NCBI GenBank assembly: GCA_024364735.1
Contig: JAGFNQ010005267.1
Coordinates: 238,307-302,306 of the forward strand
Length of the DNA stretch: 64,000 bases
From: Boesenbergia rotunda
Taxonomy: Eukaryota > Streptophyta > Magnoliopsida > Zingiberales > Zingiberaceae
Direction of reading: 5' to 3'
Part shown: piece after piece, positions 12,901 through 25,221 of the stretch
Position numbering within the stretch: position 1 is the first letter of the stretch
Layout of the letters: each line of letters opens with the position of its first letter
The notes under the pieces: model-generated
Databases searched by the model: none
What the model was told of the DNA's origin: nothing
The model's input: only the letters and a program-made list of their open reading frames with translations
Position numbers and translations under genes: made by a program

Positions 12901-12910
12901 CTTTTATAGG
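12901..12910 (-). promoter_or_regulatory. TATA box of the antisense ORF in the Ty3 element
   Basis: The minus strand reads CCTATAAAAG, about 115 to 125 bases before the ATG at 12786. A start about 30 bases downstream would give a leader of roughly 90 bases. This supports separate transcription of the antisense ORF. Confidence 0.5.
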
Positions 12911-13308
12911 ATTGCGACACAGCCCTCTGAGCAATAGGAGAACGTAACGTCGATGGTATTAACGGGTTGTCTCGGGGAACATATAGCCCTTACTGTCGTC
13001 GCTTCGGATAGCCCGTATTATGTATCGAGGAGATATCACCGCAAAACAAGGGAAGAGACACGTGGCCTTGTTACATACACTGAGCAACTGCGCCGCCTTG
13101 GCTGATCCAGAGTTCGCAAAGATACGGGGCATGTTCAAAAGGCCAGCCAGAGTCCCGAAGGCTCACTGGATATATTTTAGGGCCTGCTTGTGAAGCAGTG
13201 AAGGACGAAGAGAAAAACAAAAACGGACAAGGCCCAGCTTCTTCATCACCACGGTAGTCCGATCAGTCAGCTACACTTCCTTCGATCAGACTTGAAAGGA
13301 AGGACTTG

Positions 13309-13999
13309 TGATAGGGTTGAATAGTCCGTGTCCAACATGAGAGATGAAGAAGTCGCGGGGCGCGACATGACAGATCGAAGCGACCTTCCTTCCCGGGCCC
13401 CGGGCCCCCCCTCAGGAGACGCTCTCGGGAAGGTCAGTCTGAAGACCCCTCCCGGGAGCACCCTGGGAGGTTAGGCCAGAGAGCACCTCGGGAGTTATAA
13501 CGCCCGAAGACCCCGAGCTCACCTCGGGAGGTGGACCGACCTCAGGTACTGACCCCCCCTCTCTAGTATGGATAAGCATCCCCGTTAGAAGAGGTCTTAA
13601 ATGTCGAAATAGGTAGAAGCGTGATAACATCGCAGACCGTTTCAAAGGATAACCAGTAACCGTCGAAAGAGGGGGAGGACGTGGCGTAAATATCGAAGAC
13701 GTGGCACCAATCGAAGAGACACGTCTAGTCTGTCGCCATCGGTATAAAAGATAGTCCGACCCCTCCGGTAAAGGGGTTTCGCTCTCTCAACCCTACATAC
13801 ATTCTTTACCTCTCAATACCTTTACCTTTCGGATGATACACTGACTTGAGCGTCGAAGTGGACTCCGCCGGACCCCTGCCGGCATGTCCCCTAACGCTCG
13901 TGTTAACCTTGTAGGGCCCTAAGTTTCTCTCCGCCATAGCAACTTCCATAGGAGCAAAACTCCAATGACTGACTATCGTCGTCGACTCTTTCCGGAACA
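13309..13999 (+). repeat. Right LTR of the Ty3 element
   Basis: A 691-base copy of 5970-6684 with the same TG and CA ends and a TATA box at 13743-13750. It directly abuts a duplicated upstream segment of the RPT2 gene that begins near 14001. Confidence 0.85.
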
Positions 14000-14000
14000 C

Positions 14001-15094
14001 ATAAGATAGAGGCCCAATTTGGACCAAAATTGCCCAAACCTGAGGTGGTCTCTAGAAAGATGTAGTGTGCTACTGAAATTTATAGGGAAATTAATGATAG
14101 AAATTAACTTTTTAGTAACTAATTTTTAAAAAAATATTTACTCCAAAAAATAGTAATGAAAATATTTTTCCTTGCTAAATTTAGTCACCAAATTTTTTTT
14201 TGGGTTGCTAAATTAATGATGGAAAATATTTTTCATCGATATTTTTGTATGGATAAAAATTCTATTTATAAATTACTGACTTAAATTATATTTTGGTTGG
14301 TATTGTAGTGATCGAAATTATACTTTTGCTAAATTTAACAATAAAAAAATATTTCATCTCTAAATTTAGCGACCAAAAGCTATATTATCAATTGAAATAT
14401 AATTTTGATCACTAAACCAATTTGTGATGGAAAATTTTATGATTTTTTTCTATAGTAAATCAATCGCTAAATGAATTTGATGGAAAATTCTATCGCTAAA
14501 TGTAAATATTCTATAGTATAGCTTCGCAAATATTCAATTGTACTCATTTAAGAGTACCAATTAAAGAAGAAGGTTTGTTAAATTTAAGATAATCATTAAA
14601 ATCTACCTCTTACTTAGCTAATTTTATCCACACTCAAAGCTCACCTCGGTCCCCCTTTTAATTCTGATGTCCGTGTCCGACGATGAAGTATCGGATGAGT
14701 CAAAGGCGAAGGTTGAATTGAGAGTAGTCGAGTAGGCAACGACACCAAGGTACCTTTGCTAAATGAGCGAGATAAAGATGAAATTTCTGAATTTCTATTT
14801 GGAGGCGACGAGAGAAAGGATGCCCTAAAGATGAGCCTGCTAGGTAATGATGCCGAATGAGAGAGTTCATCTAAATTTTAATGAAAAGCATTTTTAAATA
14901 AAAATCTGGATCAGTTTAAAGTAATCGATTTAATTGTTTTTAAATTGGAAAAAGAAAAAAATATATATTAAATAGATGGAGCAAATTAGACCAAATCTCA
15001 AAAGGATCATATTTTCTAAAGGGTCAAATCTAAAATGGACTGAAAATGTTTCAGCCCAACCCATACGACTTTTTCACATTGATCTGTTGATTAA
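14001..15094. other. Spacer with duplicated RPT2 upstream segment and transposon-like words
   Basis: Bases 14001-14055 are a copy of 15092-15146 (AGAGGCCCAATTTGG through TGAGGTGGTCTCT). From 14056 to about 14520 the sequence is AT-rich with repeated words such as GATGGAAAATTT, TTTAGCGACCAAA and TTGTAGTGATCG, resembling CACTA-type subterminal repeats. The rest to 15094 holds no recognisable gene. Confidence 0.45.
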
Positions 15095-15271
15095 GACAGA
15101 GGCCCAATTTGGCCCCAAATAGCCCAAATCTGAGGTGGTCTCTAAAATAAAAGGGCAAATATTGGCCTTAACCCTTCCTCACGGCAGTCGGCGGTCCTTC
15201 GATTTCGTTTTGCTTCGCCGTTGCCTTTTCCGCCTCCGAACACCGCAGGTATCTTCGAAACCCTACGATCC
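15092..15271 (+). promoter_or_regulatory. Proximal upstream region and leader of RPT2
   Basis: It carries GGCCCAATTTGG at 15101 and GCCCAAA at 15122, which resemble the GGCCCA site II-type elements common in plant housekeeping promoters. A CT/GC-rich leader follows up to the ATG at 15272. No clear TATA box is seen. The first part is duplicated at 14001-14055. Confidence 0.45.
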
Positions 15272-18200
15272 ATGGGTCAGGGAACCCCCGGTGGGATGGG
15301 GAAGCAGGGGCACCCCGGCGATCGTAAGCACGATGGCGATAAGAAGGACAAGAAGTTTGAGCCAGCGGCGCCACCATCTCGTGTCGGTCGCAAGCAGCGC
15401 AAGCAGAAAGGCCCCGATGCCGCTGCCCGAATTCCCACCGTCACTCCCCTCTCGAAGTGTCGCCTCCGCCTCCTCAAGCTCGACCGCATCAAGGATTATC
15501 TCCTCATGGAGGAGGAGTTCGTTGCTAACCAGGAACGTCTCCGTCCCCAGGAGGAGAAGAACGAGGAGGACCGATCCAAGGTGGATGACCTTCGGGGTTC
15601 GCCCATGAGCGTGGGGAATCTCGAGGAGCTTATTGATGAGAACCATGCCATCGTCTCCTCGTCCGTCGGGCCGGAGTATTACGTTAGCATCCTTTCTTTT
15701 GTCGACAAGGATCAGCTGGAACCTGGCTGTGCCATCCTTATGCACAATAAGGTTAGTCTTTATCTTGATCTGTTATCCATTTTTGGGGTTTGGCGATATC
15801 ACTGTTTTTTTTTTCCTTGTAAGATCGGTACCGACCTTTGTTATTTTTTATGAGAAATTTGAGGCAGCTATCTTGTTATAGATGTTCCAGCTCCCCTTTA
15901 GCCTTCTAGCTGCAACTATTTGACATGTAGTTTTCTGCTGCATAACTTCATGAACTTGCTGGGCTGTTGACTTGAGGTTTTGAGTAGTCGTTGTTTGGAT
16001 GTTGTGGGAGAGAATTTTTAGCCTGTTCAAAAAAATTCGAGATCTCTGGACTGGTTATCTAGCGATATTTTTCAGAAACTGTACTACTTTATATTACGTT
16101 AGGCAAAAGGTTTACAGCTATTGGATGGATAGATAATTCTTTGCTTCTTGTTTGGTTCATCCAAGTGCTCCTTTTGAACCTCCCTCCATATCCGTGGGGC
16201 CGGCTCTAGGGGGGCCGTTAAGGTAGCGGATCTACCATTAAATGGTGCTAAACTATTTGATTGAATGATGAAGGAAATTGAAAATCATAACTTCAGTAAA
16301 CTGGTCTTTGATCAATCTCTTTTCTTGTGTCCAGGCATACTGAATGTTAAAGTTGGAACTTGGAAGTATGTGTTATTCTTTTTTATTTTTACTCCTTTTT
16401 TGGCACTTTGGGTTCAACACTCAATAATAGATAGTTTGTACCATTGCAACATCTTCTTCTGTTGGAAAGAAAATGAGAAAATTGCTTTTTTTTTAGTCCC
16501 CTTTGTTGGATTTTCAGGCCTCACTTCAGGTTTCACCTACAATGAGCACCTAGAATTGACTCTTTCTGCAATCACCATAAATTTGTCTTCTCCTTATATC
16601 CAAGCTGTGAACTAGCTGCTAGCATCTAGTCCATCTCTAGCAAGATAGTTTACTTTCAATTACTTCTTACTTTTGATTACTTCACTTTTTCTGGTACATA
16701 TAGGGTTGCTCTTAGTGATAAGATCGTCTTCCTCTTTTTCCCATATGCTTGCTTCTAGGCTTGGTAAAACAATACAGAATATTATTTTTTAAAACTAACT
16801 AATTTAAACAAAACATAGTAGTTGGTATATCAAACTAGGAGAGTCATTTAATTTTAAAACTAATTTAGTAAACAAAGTGATTGACTAATGTTATGTATTT
16901 TGGTATATCTAATGCCCTTAATTTAGATTATTTAAACAAATAACTTACATATCATAACTTTCTTTGAGGGCAGCACAGAATCGGCAATCTCAGGATTGTG
17001 AGATCTTACAACTCAGTCAACATATCATATCAAGTGCCATACACACACTTCATAATTACTATTGGAAATTAAGGCTTGTTAACTGATAACGACATAATAC
17101 GTTCTATTTTGAAAATGAAATTCTCTATCTAATTTAAGATAATAATTTAAATAAAGTATTATGTTTTATTAAGCTTTGCATTTTAACAAGTTCTTTCATG
17201 TACCATATGCAAAATATGATAGATTAAGTTCTTGGTAAGTGATTATAATCCCTTTTTTAATTCTTTGTTAAATAATATTAATATAAAATAATAGGAAATA
17301 TAAATATATAAATATATATATCAGGTAAAATATTTTTATTTTTTTCGATCAATACTTGGGTATTATGTTATATTTTGTTTTTTTAAAAGGTGTAGAGAAA
17401 TATTGACGAGAAAAACAAACATTTTTTAAAAGAAATGTTTGTCTTTCATTTTATGGTGGCATTATTTAGAGAATATTTATTATGTTTCTCATATAACTGT
17501 GTACACATCCATTTGTAAACAAAAATTCTCACGTGAGTGTTGATATAGCTGCCATTACAATTGCAACTGCACTACTGTGTTTGCTTTTATTTAAAACGAG
17601 GATCTGTTTCAAATTGGTAGGCTATCAGATTTGTAAGTTGAATATTCAATTTAACATTATCATATTTCCTGTGGATCTTTTGATTATTTAATTAGAATGC
17701 CTTCTGCAGGTCCTATCAGTTGTTGGTCTCCTTCAGGACGAAGTTGATCCAATGGTTTCTGTCATGAAAGTTGAAAAAGCACCTTTGGAATCGTATGCTG
17801 ATATTGGTGGCTTAGATTCACAAATTCAAGAAATTAAAGAAGCTGTTGAACTTCCTCTGACTCATCCTGAGCTATATGAAGATATTGGCATAAGGCCTCC
17901 AAAGGGTGTCATACTATATGGGGAACCAGGAACTGGTAAAACTTTGCTTGCGAAGGTGAGAGATTGTATTGTGTTACCATTCATTTTATGACTCATGAGT
18001 TCTAATGTCATTTTATTGGATGGATCTCTTCGTACATTTTTTCTTTCATTTCTTTGACTATGCTTGTTATTTTTACCATATTGAACCTGGAACTGGTCAA
18101 ACTTTGCTTGCCAAGGTGAGAGATCATATTATTTTGTGACTCACAAATTATCACGTCATATTGCATTACTTGGATCTATCCATATGCCTCTTCTCATTTC

Positions 18201-21178
18201 TTTATGTTAGCCACTTATGCCAATAATTTTGTGTACTTATATCTGCATAATCGATTGGGTTTATCTCTTTGCCAAACCCGTGTCTCTGTCATTGTTTATG
18301 AGTTGAATGGATTAGTGTCATGGATTAAAGCTTCTTCCAAATTGGCTTATTGGTTCCTTATTGGTACCATGTTGACGTGCTGACTGTGGTGTAAATCAGC
18401 ACCAAGAAGAAGAAAAAAGAGGGCGGAGAGCAGCTGTTGAACCTTAGCAGCATGAGGAGAGAGAAATTTAACAGGAGCTGTTGCCATTGGCACCTTCATA
18501 GAAATTGCTGCCTTCCTGTCTCGGCCTGTGCTGATGTCTTGGGACCCCAATATTTTAAACTGTGATTAGTATAACTGTCAACTTTTGTTACAATTAAAAG
18601 TACTTGTAAAAGTAGGATTATGAAATGAGTATAATCATGGCTGTACTTATTCATTACCCAATATACATTTCTTATGAATTTCTCTTTGATATACTTGTGA
18701 TGGTGTTTATTCACAGAAAGAAACTTGAGGCTCATGTTAGTGGGAAATTATCTTTCTTGCTGATAGATTGCATCCCATAAAGCCCTAGTACAAGATCTAT
18801 ACCTATTAAAAAATTAATTGTACTTGTATGTCTTTTTATGGCCAATTTGGCTGTTGAAATTATGGGACTCTTGTGCACCTTCTTTTTGGTAATGTAGATT
18901 TTTTTTAGTCACTTTAATAATGTTATTGACAACTTCTGTAACTCTTTCATCGCATAAGTATCATCTACTAATTGCAGGCTGTAGCTAACTCAACATCAGC
19001 AACTTTCTTGCGTGTTGTTGGTAGTGAGTTAATTCAGAAATATTTGGGTGATGGCCCGAAACTGGTTCGAGAACTATTTAGAGTTGCAGATGACCTTTCT
19101 CCTTCAATAGTGTTCATCGATGAGATAGATGCAGTTGGAACCAAAAGGTATTTAATGGGAATTAAAATCTGCACTTCTGTTCAGTACAAGCATTGATGAT
19201 GATTTTTTTCTAATTCTGGTCATGTTTCTAGATATGATGCTCATTCTGGCGGTGAACGTGAAATACAAAGGACTATGTTGGAGTTGCTGAATCAGTTAGA
19301 TGGGTTTGACTCAAGGGGTGATGTTAAGGTCATTCTTGCTACCAACAGAATTGAAAGTCTGGATCCAGCCTTACTTCGTCCAGGTCGGATAGATAGGAAG
19401 ATCGAATTCCCACTGCCAGATATTAAAACAAGAAGGAGAATTTTTCAAGTGTGTTATTTCTCACGCTAAGTATAGGGCTATGGTTCAATGCAGTATGCCT
19501 ATTCCTGCATGCAGTCCCATTTCTGGGACTATCTGATTTTCTGTTATCAATTTCTCAGATACATACTTCTAGAATGACGCTGGCAGATGATGTCAACCTG
19601 GAAGAATTTGTCATGACAAAGGATGAATTTTCTGGAGCTGATATCAAAGCAATCTGTACTGAGGCTGGTTTGCTAGCTTTAAGAGAGCGTAGAATGAAGG
19701 TAAGCCATGATTTAATATTGATTGCTCTTTTCTCTTGAAAGTGATAAGTAGGAGGAATGCTTTTAGTATAATGTTGTCAGATAATATTTTTCCACATTTG
19801 TATGTGTTTGTTAATTTATATGTTAAGATGCTATGTATTTCCAAAGGAAATTATGTTTTTTTTTCTTCTATTCCCAACCATGTTTTCAGAACCTAATCAT
19901 CGTGAAAACTGGTAAATGCTACTTTTGGAGATTTGTTTCAGAAAGAATACTACATAGTTATGTTTTTTTCTTCTAACTTATTCTGGTGAGTTATTTATAG
20001 TTTCAATATGGAGGTTCATGTGAAACATGATCATATGTTTTCATTAGCAAATTTGGGCATCCTTCAGTTGTTTGCGTTTATCAATCCATTAATGTTGAAC
20101 TGTGGACTTGTTCATGAAAGTTGACTTGTCATCATCCTTCATGGAATTCCTGGTTCAGTTAGTTGGCTTGTCTCTTTGAAGGTGAAGAAATATAATTTTG
20201 TAAAAACTGAAATCTTCCATTAATTTTTTTGTTGATATATATATATTTGCGTATCTTTATAGTACCTTGATTTTAATGTAAATGGAAATCATTCATCGTT
20301 GAGGTGTAGAGTGTAACTGTATATGTTACCTATTGGAAACTCTGTCTGACATGTTTGCTTGTTTCTGAACATAAGTCTATGCTACCTTCATGTAAGGTTT
20401 GTGTTACTGATTGACTTGAACAACTAACTTGCCTCTCCTTGGTACTTGCCGCTCGAACACTATGGTTTGAGGGATCCTCTCCTTCTCTAACTAGTATTTC
20501 TTGTTTTGCCTTACAAGAATATACCTTTGTTATTCTTGCCTGGAAGAATATAGCCATGGTAGGTAACTACAGATGTTAGTCTTTCTGTTTTTTACTTGAT
20601 TTTCTCTTTCCTCTGTTTGATTTTGTGGTATCTTCTTAAAGCAATGAGAAATTATGGAAGCCTATCCTTGGGGCTACCATGACATATTTCAGGATTCAAC
20701 TCCAAATCTTTTAATGATGCTTTATCCAGTTATATAAAAAGAATAAGTTTATAAGCTTTGCTGATATAGCACAATGAGAAATTTTACTGTCCACAAGGAA
20801 ATGGACAGAAAAAACTTGATTTTTAGACCTTGAAGTGAAACCATTAAAAATATTTTCATTTGAAATATTTTGAGAATTATATCCAACGTATGTCAGTGGC
20901 ATCTGTTGTTCTGTATGAAATATGACAACAGATTAAGTAGGGCTATGGTAAAAAATATTGCAGTGATGATACAGGGTAAGTTACCTCTAATTGGTGAGGG
21001 CTTGGTGGAATTCCTAATCGTATGTGCATTCGTGAATGTCATATATAATAGTAGCTATACATTGATAACTCATTGCAAAATCATCTGTTCCCAGGTTACT
21101 CATGCAGACTTCAAGAAGGCCAAAGAAAAGGTTATGTTTAAGAAGAAGGAAGGAGTGCCAGAGGGACTCTACATGTGA
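15272..21178 (+). CDS. RPT2: 26S proteasome regulatory ATPase RPT2 (subunit 4), six exons
   Basis: Exons 15272-15751, 17710-17955, 18978-19147, 19232-19448, 19559-19699 and 21095-21178 splice in frame at GT-AG borders and encode 445 residues, the usual RPT2 length. RPT2 is one of six AAA ATPases in the base of the 19S particle; the ring unfolds ubiquitinated substrates and opens the 20S gate. Seen here: MGQG at the start, the family's N-myristoylation site; a charged Lys/Arg-rich N-terminus; a coiled-coil and OB region; Walker A GEPGTGKT, with the Glu that RPT2 normally has; pore loop KYLGDG; Walker B IVFIDEIDAVG; the second region of homology ATNRIESLDPALLRPGRIDR; and the C-terminal HbYX-type tail LYM. 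All key residues are present. Intron 1 is long (about 1.96 kb), as is intron 5 (about 1.4 kb). Confidence 0.97.
18083..18175 (+). repeat. Duplicated Walker A exon end with splice donor inside RPT2 intron 2
   Basis: This segment copies 17923 to about 18020, which is the last 33 bases of exon 2 plus the start of intron 2. The copied coding part reads EPGTGQTLLAK, with the Walker A Lys changed to Gln, followed by the same GTGAGAGAT donor. It lies in the intron and has no obvious acceptor directly before it, so it is probably a silent duplication. Confidence 0.8.
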
Positions 21179-21299
21179 GCAACTGATCCTGTTGGACTGG
21201 AAGATGGTTAGCCTTATTTGTTGATTTTTATTATACTAATGCAGCCTTTTAATTTATTTTTTTTACATTAATTTTGTTATATGAAGGGGAGCATTCATG

Positions 21300-21455
21300 C
21301 ATCAGTAAAATTATTGCCGTGTGATCTAGAGGTCACGGATTCGAGTCTTGGAAATAACCTGTTGTAAAGTAGAGTAAAGTTGGGTACAATAGATCCTTTC
21401 TCGGGACCTGCATTAGCGGTAGCTTCATGTACCGGGATGTCCTTTTAACCTTGTT
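21300..21455 (+). mobile_element. tRNA-derived SINE, Au-like
   Basis: A box B-like motif GGATTCGAGTC at about 21338 is followed by TGGAAATAACC, GGGTACAATAGATCC, GGGACCTGCATTAGCGG and ACCGGGATGTCC. This is the word order I recall for the plant Au SINE family. A clear target duplication was not found. It lies in the 3' flank of RPT2. Confidence 0.6.
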
Positions 21456-24400
21456 CCGTTGAATTTGATAAACACATAGCTTGGGTTTGTGGCCTTGCTG
21501 GAAGTGAATTGGCTGCTTTTTCATGACCAAGCTGCATTTAAGCATGCTGTTCGTGACGTCAATTAACTAGTTGACCAACTATAGTTAATTTGATATCTGA
21601 GAAAGAATGCAACAAGAAGCACAAGCTATATGGTAGTTTTTGCATCCTCTATTAGACATCAAATCAACTGCAATAGATCCACTTCTATACAGTTTTTGCT
21701 TCTTGTTCGATCATCTAGACAGTGGAAACTAAGTTTATTATTTCTTGTATAGCAAGATGGGAGCATAGTGTTTGAAATCAATGAATTCCCTTTTGGATTG
21801 CTCTGCATCACTTTTGTCGTCTTTCCACACTAAAATAACCTAGTCATGGGATATGAAAACTTTGGAAACTTGTATCTGATGAGTGATGAGAAAATGCTAT
21901 TTATCTTACACTTGAGAACTGATTGTCCTAGTTGTCTGCCTATGTAGAGCTTTGAATAGGCAGAGTGAAGCATTGAGGCATTGCTGAAGATTGGCATCTC
22001 ATGTCTTAACAGCACCTTCAAGTTTTTTTCGTCCTCATGTTTCATTCTTTTGTTGTTAACATAAGTAGCCGCTTGACCAACATTTTCCTATGCTAGTGAG
22101 ATATTTGGAAGGCTTATCTTATCAGGTCCGGCTTTTGTATATCCACACTGGGCTATCAGGAATGGTATCCCCGTGACAAAACAATGACCTATTCATCCTC
22201 ATGTCTTAACATATCTAGTAATTTACTAGCACCAAGTTGGTTGCGTGAAATGAAATTACTGAGGATCGAAATAGTTGTTCCTAGGAAATAGAGTAAAAAT
22301 TCATTAGGATTATGTATTAGTTTGGTTTGCTCATCTAATGAAATAAATTTGATATAGAATGCGTACGTTATAGTTTGCTTCATAGTGTTCCATTCTCAGT
22401 TCAATTTTGTCTGTAAAAATTTTTGTGAACACTCCTTCCTGCCCAAATTGCCTATTCCATCTGAGCTACTCGGCACTTCCAACTCCTTTCCTGGCCTGAC
22501 TTATCATTTTGCCAAGTCTGGTTTACCATTTGACCCATCTAGCTCACTCAGTTCACTCAAGTTCATCTTGCCTGTACTGCCTAATTTAACCATCCTACTA
22601 GGCCCATTTAGCCCATCCAACTTTTGGAGAATGTAATTGCGTAGGGGTACATATTTCTTGCAGTGGTATAAGAAATGAACACCATAAGGGAGCAACAGTT
22701 TCCTGGTAATTGATATTGGAGTTCGTCGTGTAACTAAACAAATATTAGTCTATTAGGATTCATAAATAATACAATAACCAAACGCACCACAATTCTACAA
22801 TCTTAACCATTCTTTTGTTAACTAGATAAATATATTTATTTCTCATTTCTTATTTTGGTTGTACAGACTTCACAATTAATAGTTGGGATTTTGGCTCAGT
22901 TCATACGGATAGTGTTTCTGCATGACTACCATGCAGTGGACCTTAACCAGAGTAGGTCAATGATTGTGAATTCAGTAGTAGATTCACTAATTTGAAGATG
23001 GCCCGTTACCCTTTTAGGAGAGGGAATGGGTTTGTGCTGAGACAAGAAGGCAATGCATAAATGATCGGTTTCAACCAATTCGGTAGGCAACCATCCTTCA
23101 CTTTATCAGCTTTGTTTGTATACCATCCTGAACTAGTGTTTGTTGTTGAATCCTCTCCCGCAAAAGAACTATCAAGGGCAACCCACCTGAAAAAAACTAT
23201 CCCTCTTGCCACGAACTCAGTCTCAGATAGCTGCTTCCCCAGTGAAATACATTCATTAGCTTCCTTAGTCTCGGTTTAGGTTCCATTCACTCTTAAGAAC
23301 TCTAAGGGGATAGAAGGCCAGAGATCTTTGGCAGTTTCAATTGGCATCATATATGCCATCGACCTTTTTCTTAAGGTCTATCAAGTGCTATTTAGTGGAT
23401 ATTCTATACCGACTAGCAATAAATTATGAACAAACTGATGAGCTAGAAACTGTGGATGTTTTATACCAACTAGCTATACTTTTTTTTTTAAAAAAAATGA
23501 TGAACAAGAAACTATGGGTGTTTTATACCAACTAGCTATAATTTTTTTTAAAAAAAATCTCTGAGCAAGAAACTGCTGCTGCTCGTTCTGCAGTTTTGGC
23601 ATCGTTAACATGAGATCATCTTGCTAGTAGATTTTGATAGTATGTTTAACCATTCATGAACTGTAGCATGCCTTGTTTACTTTCAGTAGATTTGACATTG
23701 ATATATATCAGGAACTAAATTAGCGGCTGCCAAAATACTTCTAATATATAAAATATAATAATTCAATTCGAATATTCGATTATCCAAAATACTAATTTAA
23801 CAAATTAGTTAAAAATACCATAAATATCTATGTACCTTCAAAAGTAAATATATAAAATATGTATGATTTAACGAAAATAGATTTGTGGTGTATTGGTTAG
23901 TAGGGTGTAGATAAGAATTTGGTTGCAGAGGTTTAAGGATCAAAACTCTATTTTGACAATTTGTATAATGTTTTAACAGGCCCAGGCCGGCCTGTCAGGC
24001 CTCATAGACTTTATATTGAGCCTGGGCCTGGCCTGATAAGGAAAACAGGCTTTTAAACAGGCCTGATAATTATTTTATTTTTAAACAGGCCAGGCCAAAT
24101 ACAGGCTAGGCCACAGGCCGCCTGACCTATTTCCATCCCTACTCATGATAGTGTTTATGCATATTGGTATGCTTAATCATTTTTTGCCTCCATTTATGAT
24201 CATTGCCTTCAGGTAAGATTCTTGCTATTAGTTAATAGATGGTGTTTGATGTCTGGTTATGTGTTTTCAACTAGGTTAGCTTCTGTTCTTTACTAGAATA
24301 TGACTAGTGAAATCAAACAGTTGGCGCATTTTGCAAAGAAATTTAACACATTGATTTCACCTCTTCTGCTGCAGGTAGAGGATACTCCCTCCCCACATGA

Positions 24401-25221
24401 GAAATGTTGTTTCTGAGAGATCTCTCTCCAATACCTTTATCAAATGAACTTTAAATCCTGTGTATTTTTATTTGCACGCAAATTTGGATGTATGGACTAA
24501 CTTATGCACTTAATTACATATTTGTTTGAATTTGTCATTGAAATTTCAAAAAATCTTCTGCAGCAATGCTTTGGTTGGTTTGAATACTAAAGAAAGTGCA
24601 TTTGCATTGAGTGCCTTGTACGTGAGCTAGCTTATCATTTATGAAAATTTAATTTGTTAAGAAAATTTAAAATATTTCATTGGGTGTCTCATGTTTCTCG
24701 TTATTTTAATTAAAATATTGGCAATATTAGGGTAATAAGCCAATTTGCTGACTTAAAAATTAATTAAATAAGTGAGTCTTTTTTGAATATCCAAGTTAGA
24801 CAAAAAAAAAAGACGATTCGTTTGTTTTTAACATCCTTGTCAATCCGTCTCAGAGGTCAATATAAAAGAGGTAAATTATAGGGGCTACTAGTACGGATGT
24901 TGGATGTTGTGGCTAGTATGTGGGGAGAGTGGGCACATTCGTTTTGTCAGGTTTTGATCCTCAAATCTCATGTTGGCAATACTTACGTACTATTTATAAG
25001 TCTATCCCGTGAGGACCTTTTTAGAACATTCGAGGACCACAACTTGTTCGTCACTACTCGTTAAAAAAAAATATCAAACTTTAGACTTCGGAAGAAGATC
25101 TGGTAAACTTGTGATGTACATGTATAAGCAAAGATGACTTTTGTTTATTCAAGGTGCAATGCAAAATCCAACTTTTTGAAGGTTTTGCTCGAACGGACAC
25201 AAAGCAAACATGAGTATAGCT
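21456..25221. other. Gene-poor intergenic region
   Basis: No supported gene. At about 23450-23590 a block of roughly 65 bases (TTTTATACCAACTAGCTATA, then a T-run and A-run) is repeated in tandem. At about 23980-24125 the sequence is dense in AGGCCTG and CAGGCC words in both orientations, a known style of dispersed plant repeat. The rest is AT-rich and unremarkable. Short open frames here lack family features. Confidence 0.5.

Larger units (their letters stand above)
5970..13999 (+). mobile_element. Ty3/gypsy LTR element, Tat/Retand-like, with antisense ORF and tandem array
   Basis: The two LTRs (5970-6684 and 13309-13999) both begin TGATAGGGTTGAATAG and end CCGGAACA. A primer-site-like segment follows the left LTR (AATTTGACGTCGTCTATGGG, close to the common plant form TTTGGCGCCGTC). 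A purine-rich tract (GAAAGGAAGGACTT) precedes the right LTR, so the element reads on the plus strand. The interior runs pol, 67-bp tandem array, then an extra ORF on the opposite strand. That arrangement, with an additional antisense ORF and a repeat-bearing 3' region, is known from the Tat lineage (Retand, Ogre relatives). Gag and protease are missing. The flanks do not form a 5-bp target duplication (AGTGT left, CATAA right). Confidence 0.85.

Noticed and set aside
15263..15745. A 160-codon open frame antisense to RPT2 exon 1
   Set aside because: It is a shadow of a GC-rich coding exon, with no start context or domain.
23980..24125. AGGCCTG-rich cluster as a regulatory hub or CpG island
   Set aside because: The dense AGGCC palindromic words in AT-rich DNA match the style of a dispersed plant repeat, and no gene lies nearby.
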